Source: an uncultured Clostridia bacterium (lineage in GTDB: Bacteria; Bacillota; Clostridia; Oscillospirales; Ruminococcaceae). From it: a stretch of 60,343 nucleotides of DNA. Location of the stretch: contig CANQJW010000002.1 in NCBI GenBank assembly GCA_947624345.1, positions 1-60,343 on the forward strand, in the 5' to 3' direction. A program made the translations under genes and the position numbers. This document shows positions 1 to 6,965 of the stretch, piece after piece; position 1 is the first letter of the stretch; the number at the start of each line of letters is the position of its first letter. The notes under the pieces are model-generated. The model was not told the DNA's origin and made no database searches. It saw only the letters and a program-made list of their open reading frames with translations.

Positions 1-107
1 TTTTGGCATCTTCATTATACCATATTTTGAAGTTACTTCTCTTTTTTATTGGGTCATATCATTTTAGCACATACAAGGGCGCTGTAATACCGTAATATTT
101 ACAAAAA

Positions 108-134
108 ACCGTCGGAAGATTTACTCCCGACGGT
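108..134 (-). terminator. Rho-independent terminator of the LRR protein gene
   Basis: Minus strand ACCGTCGG-GAGTAAATCTT-CCGACGGT followed by TTTTTTG; lies just past the stop of the 161-2134 CDS. Confidence 0.85.
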
Positions 135-160
135 CTATTAAACTCTAAAATGCAATTGGA

Positions 161-2134
161 CTATTTCACCTTTACCTTCTTCTTACTCTTGAACCACTTA
201 CTATACACCTTCTGCGTCTTGCCCTTTGCGTCCTTGTAAGTCGTATATGCTCTTACCCTTACAAAGTATTTCTTCTTGCTCTTTAGCTTCTTGATAACAA
301 GCTTGTTCTTGACAGTCGCCTTATTGACTACGTTCTTCTTGAAGTTCTTCTTAGTAGACGCCTGTACTTCATAGCCTACCGCCTTTGCAACCTTCTTCCA
401 AGATACAGTTATCTTCTTCTTGCCCTTAGCCTTTGCTGTAAGGCTTGTTATCTTAGCTTGTTTAATCGCCTTTTCAGCATCAGCCTTAGCCTCTGAAGCC
501 TTTTGAGCCGGTGACGTTGTCTTTTTAACATTACCGCCTGTTGGTTTTGTCGGGTTTGTTGGATTTGACGGATTTGTCGGGTCAGAGCTGTCTGATGGGG
601 CTGACGGGTCTGATTCGGACGGGTTTGTTGGGTCTGACGGGGTTGATGGGTCTGTCGGGGTTGATGGGTCTGTCGGGGTTGATGGGTCTGTCGGGGTTGG
701 TGGCTCGTCTTTCTTTTCTTCTAAACCTTCGATTGCTGAATATATATCCTCTGTAAGATATTTCATACCTAATATGTGTGATTTATCGCTCTTGGTAGAT
801 GCTTGCTCTAGCAATTCTTTTAATACTCCGTAGCTTTCTTCTGTATAATCTTTTTCTGAGTATTTATTTGCCTCTTTTACCGCTGTGTTTAGTTCCTTAT
901 AGGTTTTTGACATTTCTTCTTCTATATCACTACAAGTTCTCTGGCTCTTTGCCACCGAATCCCAATAGCAAAATACTCTTGCACCTTCTGATATTGCATC
1001 TGCTGTTCTTGAGTATAAATATACGTTTTCTATTGATGCTGAAAGAAAAGGTTTATTTACACTATATGAAACAACATTTTCAGGAATTTCTATAACTTTA
1101 AGATTTGTACAGTTAAAAAACGCATTTGATGATATTTCAGTAATCTGTGAGCCATCTGCAAACGCTACTTCCTCCAATGCTGTTTCACTGATATCATCAC
1201 TCTGATATTTACCACCAGCAAACCCATAGCTAAGGTCTGTCACCGAAGCAGGTATTACTATCTTTTTTAACTGCGGACATTGAAGAAATGGCGAGTTTGT
1301 AATGCATTTAATTCCCTCTTTAAATGTAACTGATGAGAGCTTTGCACATTTGGCAAATGCACAATTTTGATAAGAAGTTCCATTGTTGCCGGCAATTTGA
1401 TCCCATCTCTCTATCGTTGATGGGATTACAACACTTTCAACACCTGTATTTTGAAACGCAGCTGCTCCAATAAATGTTAGTCCTTCAGGAAGTGTTATGT
1501 TCTTTAATGATGTGCAATTCCTAAATGTATTATTCCCCCAATCAGAATCAGAAGATCCAACAAAACCACCAGGATGTTCACAAATAAGAGTTGACGGTAT
1601 TTTTACACTTTCTAACGAAGTGCAGCTTTCAAATGCCGCTCCACCTAATGCTGTCATACCTTCTGCTAATGTAACATTTCTAAGAGACGTACATTCTGCA
1701 AAAGCATAAGAGTAACGAATTCCACCAGTATCTTTTCCCTGTACCCAACTATTAAATTTTCTTATTGTCGATGGTAAAACAACAGTTTCAAGATTAGGCA
1801 TTTTATAGAACGCACAGTATCCTATTGATGTTACGCCTTCTTCAATTACCACCTCTTTGATATCCTCTTTATGCTCTTTTTTATATGTATAAACGCTCTC
1901 ATAATCTTCAATCACAGGTGCTTTAACACCACTACCACCCTCATAAGTGGGTGCTGATGCCATTTCACCTTTACCCGAAATTGTAAGTTTGCCGTCCGAG
2001 TCCAATGTCCATGTTATTCCGTCTCCACAAGTGCCGTTAGCAACTTCACTTGCTGAAGCTGTCATTGCACCAGTGATTGCTGTTAGTGCCATTGCCAATG
2101 ATGCCAACAATGACAAAATTCTTTTAAGTTTCAT
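161..2134 (-). CDS. Secreted BspA-type leucine-rich-repeat protein with Pro/Thr/Asp/Ser linker and C-terminal cationic FnIII-like module
   Basis: Signal peptide MKLKRILSLLASLAMALTAITGAMTASA; repeated 'LKNITLPEGLTFIGAAAFQNT' LRR_5-like units; PTDPST linker. Start moved to the second Met because AAAGGTGG lies upstream of that ATG and the longer start is a GTG inside the SD. Confidence 0.85.
   Translation of the reverse strand: MKLKRILSLLASLAMALTAITGAMTASASEVANGTCGDGITWTLDSDGKLTISGKGEMASAPTYEGGSGVKAPVIEDYESVYTYKKEHKEDIKEVVIEEGVTSIGYCAFYKMPNLETVVLPSTIRKFNSWVQGKDTGGIRYSYAFAECTSLRNVTLAEGMTALGGAAFESCTSLESVKIPSTLICEHPGGFVGSSDSDWGNNTFRNCTSLKNITLPEGLTFIGAAAFQNTGVESVVIPSTIERWDQIAGNNGTSYQNCAFAKCAKLSSVTFKEGIKCITNSPFLQCPQLKKIVIPASVTDLSYGFAGGKYQSDDISETALEEVAFADGSQITEISSNAFFNCTNLKVIEIPENVVSYSVNKPFLSASIENVYLYSRTADAISEGARVFCYWDSVAKSQRTCSDIEEEMSKTYKELNTAVKEANKYSEKDYTEESYGVLKELLEQASTKSDKSHILGMKYLTEDIYSAIEGLEEKKDEPPTPTDPSTPTDPSTPTDPSTPSDPTNPSESDPSAPSDSSDPTNPSNPTNPTKPTGGNVKKTTSPAQKASEAKADAEKAIKQAKITSLTAKAKGKKKITVSWKKVAKAVGYEVQASTKKNFKKNVVNKATVKNKLVIKKLKSKKKYFVRVRAYTTYKDAKGKTQKVYSKWFKSKKKVKVK
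629..706 (-). repeat. 18-bp in-frame tandem repeat (about 4 units) encoding PTDPST
   Basis: 'gggttgatgggtctgtcg' repeated head to tail on the plus strand. Confidence 0.85.
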
Positions 2135-2168
2135 ACTAGAAACCACCTTTCTTTTTTAATAATAATCT

Positions 2169-2187
2169 ATGTAATTTAAAATTACAT
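2169..2187. promoter_or_regulatory. 19-bp perfect palindrome upstream of the LRR gene
   Basis: ATGTAATTT-A-AAATTACAT. Confidence 0.4.
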
Positions 2188-2202
2188 CAAAATATACAAA
2201 AA

Positions 2203-2230
2203 GACGCAGTACGCCTATGCATACTACGTC
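2203..2230 (-). terminator. Rho-independent terminator of the small ORF
   Basis: Minus strand GACGTAGTA-TGCATAGGCG-TACTGCGTC followed by TTTTTG. Confidence 0.75.
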
Positions 2231-2257
2231 CTATTTACAATATTTAAATCTAAAGAA

Positions 2258-2338
2258 CTATTCTGTACACAGCAAATAAAGGTTAGGCAAAATGCCCCCC
2301 CCCCCGTTTACAAATACTGGGTAATTTGCGTTGTACAT
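2258..2338 (-). CDS. Small ORF, 26 aa: MYNANYPVFVNGGGGILPNLYLLCTE
   Basis: Not in the ORF track (too short). SD AAGGAGGGACTGCT-ATG, promoter TTGACA-17-TATATT upstream, terminator downstream, G11 tract inside the ORF. Confidence 0.55.
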   Translation of the reverse strand: MYNANYPVFVNGGGGILPNLYLLCTE

Positions 2339-2367
2339 AGCAGTCCCTCCTTAAACTTGGTATCTAT

Positions 2368-2396
2368 AATATAACATATTTCGAGAGGGGTGTCAA
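2368..2396 (-). promoter_or_regulatory. Sigma-70-type promoter of the small ORF
   Basis: Minus strand TTGACA (2396-2391), 17-nt spacer, TATATT (2373-2368). Confidence 0.75.
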
Positions 2397-2496
2397 GGGG
2401 TTGGGGGAAATTTTTTGAAAAATTCTGTTGTAAAAAGATGTGAACCATTTTAGTCTTATCTTTTTATTAAATCAAATTATATTCATAGTATTATAA

Positions 2497-2522
2497 AAGC
2501 CCAGAGCAGAACTCTGAGCCTT
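2497..2522 (-). terminator. Terminator of the rpsF-ssb-rpsR operon
   Basis: Minus strand AAGGCTCAGAG-TTCTG-CTCTGGGCTT then TTATAATA. Confidence 0.7.
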
Positions 2523-2537
2523 GTATTGGTTTTAGAT

Positions 2538-2774
2538 TTATTCAGCTGTATAAGGAAGCAATGCAACGTGGCGTGCTCTCTTGATAGCTGATGTAAGTTC
2601 TCTTTGGTGATATGCACAAGTTCCTGTAACACGGCGAGGGAGAATCTTTGCTCTATCTGTCATGCACTTTCTTAACTTAGCTACATCTTTATAATCAATC
2701 TTTTCTGATCTCTCAACGCAGAACATACAAACCTTTTTACGACCTCTCTTGTTAGGTCTATTGGTTTTCTCCAT
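2538..2774 (-). CDS. rpsR: 30S ribosomal protein S18
   Basis: [12 protein letters not shown]...[32 protein letters not shown]. Confidence 0.97.
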   Translation of the reverse strand: MEKTNRPNKRGRKKVCMFCVERSEKIDYKDVAKLRKCMTDRAKILPRRVTGTCAYHQRELTSAIKRARHVALLPYTAE

Positions 2775-2831
2775 GGTCTTTTCCTCCTTTTACCTGATTT
2801 AACTTTGATTTTAATAATCTGATTGTCTTGA

Positions 2832-3296
2832 TTAGAACGGTACTCCGTCGTCTGAAATAACGACCTCAAAATCATCTATATCGCCAATAGCAATAGACTC
2901 ATTTCCGGAATCGTTATTGACAGGATTGTTTTGAACCGGTGTGCTAAAAGTGGAGCCTGTAGTGCTGCCCTGCTGTTTCGGCTCACCAGTGAATGATGCG
3001 TTATCAACAATTACCTCTGTGACATAATGTTTAACGCCATTTCTGTCCTCATAGGTTCTTTTCTGAAGATTTCCTTCAATGGCAATCATTCTGCCCTTTG
3101 AAAAATAACTGTTTATAAACTCTGCTCTCTGACGCCATGCAACACAATCTATAAAGTCTGTCTGTTTTTCCTCTCCCTGTCTGGCATATCCTCTGTCAAC
3201 AGCAACAGAGAATGACAAAACACTAACTCCGCTTTGTGTCTGCTTAAGCTCCAGATCCTGTGCTATTCTTCCCATTAAAATAACTCTGTTTAACAT
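2832..3296 (-). CDS. ssb: Single-stranded DNA-binding protein
   Basis: MLNRVILMGRIAQDLELKQTQSG...; acidic C-terminus ending DDGVPF; between rpsF and rpsR. Confidence 0.97.
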   Translation of the reverse strand: MLNRVILMGRIAQDLELKQTQSGVSVLSFSVAVDRGYARQGEEKQTDFIDCVAWRQRAEFINSYFSKGRMIAIEGNLQKRTYEDRNGVKHYVTEVIVDNASFTGEPKQQGSTTGSTFSTPVQNNPVNNDSGNESIAIGDIDDFEVVISDDGVPF

Positions 3297-3320
3297 AACG
3301 CATTTTCCTTTCTGTCAGTA

Positions 3321-3611
3321 TTAAGCAACTGTAACTAAAAATCTCAGAACGCCGTCAGTAATCTTGAGTACACGCTCCAGCTCTGCCGGAAAGCCTGGCT
3401 TTGAAACAAAGTTCCAAAGAATATAGAAGCCTTCATTTTCATAATTGATAGGATAAGCAAGTCTTCTCTTGCCCCACTCGTCAATTGAAACCTCCTCGGC
3501 ATTTGCTGAAATCAGGTCACCAAACTTTTGCGTAAGAGCTTGCATTTCCTCTTCGCTTAGCTTTGTGCTGAGTACGACCATAGCCTCGTACTTTTCTGTA
3601 ACCTTAGCCAT
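3321..3611 (-). CDS. rpsF: 30S ribosomal protein S6
   Basis: KYEAMVVL...DEWGKRRLAYPINYENEGFY; strong SD AAAGGAGG. Confidence 0.97.
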   Translation of the reverse strand: MAKVTEKYEAMVVLSTKLSEEEMQALTQKFGDLISANAEEVSIDEWGKRRLAYPINYENEGFYILWNFVSKPGFPAELERVLKITDGVLRFLVTVA

Positions 3612-3699
3612 AATATCTGCACCTCCTTTTAGATTTCGCCTATATCTTTTGATACAAGCAAGGATAACTAGTGAATTATATCACAAAAATAATTTTTTG

Positions 3700-4581
3700 T
3701 CAACTATTTATTTTTTTTGCTAATTTTACTATCAGATTTTCCAGATCTTCCCTTACTTCAGGATGTTTAAGTCCAACCTCGATAGATGCCTCTAACATAC
3801 CGTATTTACTTCCCATATCATATCTATCGCCTAAAAAGTCAATACCGGTCATACCCTTATCTCTGGCGAGTACTGCCATAGCATCAGTAAACTGATACTC
3901 ACCGCCTTGACCTTTAGGGATATTTTCAAGTATGCCAAAAATTTCAAAAGGCAAAACACATCTACCAAGAATAGAAAAGTTAGAAAACTTGTCCTCAAGA
4001 GAAGGCTTTTCTATCATATCGGAAATAGAGTAAACATTATCCTTCATTTTTTCACATTTCATTGAGGAATACTTAACTATAAATTTGTCAGATACCTCTT
4101 TTATAGCAACAGCTCCCAAGCCATACTCTTCATAGGCATCGCAAATCTGCTTACAGCATGGTATATCTCCTATGATCACATCATCTCCATACAAAACCGC
4201 AAACGGCTCACCGTTCACAAAATCCTTTGCCAGAGAAATAGCATGTCCCAACCCCAGTGCTTTTTCCTGAATGACATATGTGATATTCGCCATGCGAGAA
4301 ATTTTTTGAACTTCCTCTAATATCTGAGTATACCTCTCTCCGCCGTTTTTCAAATGCTCTTCAAGTCGGACGCTAGGAGAAAAATGATTTTTCACTATGT
4401 CCTTGTCAGGGCTTAGAATAATACATATATCCGTTATGCCGCTTTTCACAGCCTCCTCGACGTTATACTGAATAGCAGGCTTATCAACAATAGGCAAAAG
4501 CTCTTTTGGTATAGCCTTTGTAGCAGGCAGGTCGCGGATTCCCCAACCACCGGCAGGAATTATAGCCTTTTTTATATTCAT
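3700..4581 (-). CDS. galU: UTP-glucose-1-phosphate uridylyltransferase
   Basis: KKAIIPAGGWGIRDLPATKAIPKELLPIVDKPAIQYNVEEA nucleotidyltransferase signature. Confidence 0.95.
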   Translation of the reverse strand: MNIKKAIIPAGGWGIRDLPATKAIPKELLPIVDKPAIQYNVEEAVKSGITDICIILSPDKDIVKNHFSPSVRLEEHLKNGGERYTQILEEVQKISRMANITYVIQEKALGLGHAISLAKDFVNGEPFAVLYGDDVIIGDIPCCKQICDAYEEYGLGAVAIKEVSDKFIVKYSSMKCEKMKDNVYSISDMIEKPSLEDKFSNFSILGRCVLPFEIFGILENIPKGQGGEYQFTDAMAVLARDKGMTGIDFLGDRYDMGSKYGMLEASIEVGLKHPEVREDLENLIVKLAKKINS

Positions 4582-4600
4582 AATATATTCTCCCTGATTA

Positions 4601-5569
4601 TCAGCTTATAAGTAAAAGGATTACCCTTATTATCAATTGATAAGCAACGACAGCTCCGATTGCTATGCCAAATGAAGTTCCGCCTTTCTGGGCAATGGTA
4701 AATTTTCGTTGTGTATCTGTCTGTGGGACCTGATCTATTTCTAATATATCTTGCTTTGTCTTTTTAAAATACCAGAAGTTTGAAAACATTCCGCTGATTA
4801 TACAAAGAACAAGTGATAGTAGTGAAAGCCCAAAAAACACTCCTGACCATAGAGGTGAGGCAGAAATCTTTTCGACGATTTCAGCTGTTTCAACACCCGT
4901 AGACATTCCGAATTTCAAAAACATACTCTGTAAAAATACAGACATTGCAATTTTGAATGTCAAAAAGAAAAATCCGTATCCCAGCATTTTTCTATAAAAA
5001 TAATAATATTCAGGGAACAAAAATGCACAGAAGTTAAACGACCTCTTTATTTTCAGCTTTGCAAATCTCATAAACTGTGCCAGAAAATAAAACTTGTTGC
5101 TTCCGACATAATCGGCAATATCCCTTGCTCTCACACCATCAATATCAGTGTCGTCCTCAACAGACACAAAGCCACCCATAAAAGGATTAAAGGGTTGTCC
5201 CTGCTGACTGCCATAGCCTTGTCGGTCATTACCAAAATCGTTGAAAGGGTTATCTTTATTCTCAAAATAAGCATCAAGAGGCAGACCGCACTGAGAACAG
5301 AAATTTTCACCTTTCTCATTGCTAAATCCACACCTCGGGCAGATTATTATATCTGGCTGTTCTGTTTCCTCTGATTCAACTTCGTCTTTATTATTTATCT
5401 GCCTCCATGAGCCTCCCTCAGCATGAAGTGAGGTGTTTATACACTCGCCAACCTGATTATAGCAATCCCTGTGATAGGGAGTTCCACATTCAGGGCAGAC
5501 AACAATATCGTCAGTCTCTTCAAAATCCCTGTCACATACAATACATTTGAATCCTTTGTAATTAGCCAT
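4601..5569 (-). CDS. Membrane protein with N-terminal RING-like Cys/His motif, zinc ribbon and DUF2628-like C-terminal region
   Basis: CIVCDRDFEETDDIVVCPECGTPYHRDCYNQVGEC, then ICPRCGFSNEKGENFCSQCG, then hydrophobic segments. Confidence 0.7.
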   Translation of the reverse strand: MANYKGFKCIVCDRDFEETDDIVVCPECGTPYHRDCYNQVGECINTSLHAEGGSWRQINNKDEVESEETEQPDIIICPRCGFSNEKGENFCSQCGLPLDAYFENKDNPFNDFGNDRQGYGSQQGQPFNPFMGGFVSVEDDTDIDGVRARDIADYVGSNKFYFLAQFMRFAKLKIKRSFNFCAFLFPEYYYFYRKMLGYGFFFLTFKIAMSVFLQSMFLKFGMSTGVETAEIVEKISASPLWSGVFFGLSLLSLVLCIISGMFSNFWYFKKTKQDILEIDQVPQTDTQRKFTIAQKGGTSFGIAIGAVVAYQLIIRVILLLIS

Positions 5570-5570
5570 A

Positions 5571-5600
5571 TTATATGCCCCCTTAAAGGGCTCCTCCTTG
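5571..5600 (-). promoter_or_regulatory. Hairpin-bridged SD leader (AGGAGGA + GCCCTTTAAGGGGGC + 7 nt + ATG)
   Basis: Minus strand CAAGGAGGAGCCCTTTAAGGGGGCATATAATATG. Confidence 0.5.
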
Positions 5601-5741
5601 AATTTAAAATTTATATCTACTTAATTATAGTTATTATAACATACAATTTATAAAAAATAAAGTTATTTATTTATATTCTTTACTTTTTATCCAAAATAAA
5701 GTATAATTGTTATAATAAATTCTTAATATTCGGAGAAAACT

Positions 5742-6839
5742 ATGGTTATTTTAGATGAAATAAAACAGGAGCTTTCCGGCTTTTCGCCTAAGATTTCAGA
5801 GCTTTATAAGGTTCTGGAAATTGACAACAACAACGTAAAGCTCAAAGAGCTTCAGGATAAAACTCTTGATACTGATTTCTGGAACAATACTGACAATTCT
5901 CAAAAGGTATTAAAGGAAATAAAAGCAATCGAGGATACTATAAAGTCATACACCGACGCCAAAGAAAAGTATGATGAAATTTCTCTTATGCTGGAGATTG
6001 CCGACGAAGACAACGACGAGAGTCTGGCTTTAGAGGCAAAGGCAGAACTGAAAAAGTTTGCAGAAAATCTTGATAAACTAACTATCGCCACACTTCTGAC
6101 AGGTGAATATGACCACAACAATGCAATCGTTTCCTTTCACCCTGGTGCTGGCGGAACAGAGGCTCAGGACTGGGCGGAAATGCTGCTCAGAATGTACACA
6201 AGATACGCTGAAAAGCACAATTTTAAGGTAACTATGCTTGATTATCTTGAGTGCGGTGAGGCAGGAATCAAAAGTGCTGCTATTCTTATCGAGGGCAGAA
6301 ATGCTTATGGCTTTTTAAAGAGCGAGGCGGGTATTCACCGTCTTGTGAGAATATCACCTTTTGACAGCTCGGGAAGCAGACACACCTCCTTTGCAGCTGT
6401 TGATATAATGCCGGAAATAGACGACAGCACTCCCGTTGAAATAAGACCTGAGGACATCAAAATGGACACCTATCGTGCAAGCGGTGCCGGAGGTCAGCAT
6501 ATAAATAAAACGGATTCTGCTGTTAGAATAACTCACATTCCCACAGGGATAGTCTGCTCCTGTCAGACACAGAGGTCACAGCATCAGAACAGAGATTATG
6601 CAATGAAAATGCTTAAAGCCAAGCTTATTGAAATAAAAGAGCGTGAGCATTTAGAAAAAATTGAGGATATCAAAGGCGAACACAAGGACATCGCCTGGGG
6701 AGCTCAGATTCGCTCGTATGTGTTTATGCCATATACCCTTGTTAAGGATCACAGAACAGGCTGTGAGGTTAAAAATGTCGAGTCTGTTATGAACGGAAAT
6801 ATCGATCCGTTTATTGATGCTTATTTGAAGCAACGATGA
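5742..6839 (+). CDS. prfB: Peptide chain release factor 2, single uninterrupted frame
   Basis: YRASGAGGQHINKTDSAVRITH with the GGQ motif; SPFDSSGSRHTS. Confidence 0.97.
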   Translation: MVILDEIKQELSGFSPKISELYKVLEIDNNNVKLKELQDKTLDTDFWNNTDNSQKVLKEIKAIEDTIKSYTDAKEKYDEISLMLEIADEDNDESLALEAKAELKKFAENLDKLTIATLLTGEYDHNNAIVSFHPGAGGTEAQDWAEMLLRMYTRYAEKHNFKVTMLDYLECGEAGIKSAAILIEGRNAYGFLKSEAGIHRLVRISPFDSSGSRHTSFAAVDIMPEIDDSTPVEIRPEDIKMDTYRASGAGGQHINKTDSAVRITHIPTGIVCSCQTQRSQHQNRDYAMKMLKAKLIEIKEREHLEKIEDIKGEHKDIAWGAQIRSYVFMPYTLVKDHRTGCEVKNVESVMNGNIDPFIDAYLKQR

Positions 6840-6901
6840 CTTTGCAACTGGTCAATTGTAATGAATAATGGACAATCGATAATGATAATCGCTAATATCA
6901 C

Positions 6902-6932
6902 AAAAGCGTTCAGGTTTAACCTGAACGCTTTT
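6902..6932. terminator. Bidirectional terminator between convergent prfB and GH5 genes
   Basis: Perfect AAAAGCGTTCAGGTT-T-AACCTGAACGCTTTT. Confidence 0.85.
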
Positions 6933-6965
6933 ACTATTGCCTCTTACCTCTTGCAGAACTCGTCG

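Noticed and set aside
541-756. Plus-strand Leu/Gly-rich ORF
   Set aside because: Antisense of the PTDPST tandem repeat of the LRR protein.
799-1095. Plus-strand 98-aa hydrophobic ORF
   Set aside because: Antisense to the LRR protein gene, no convincing SD.
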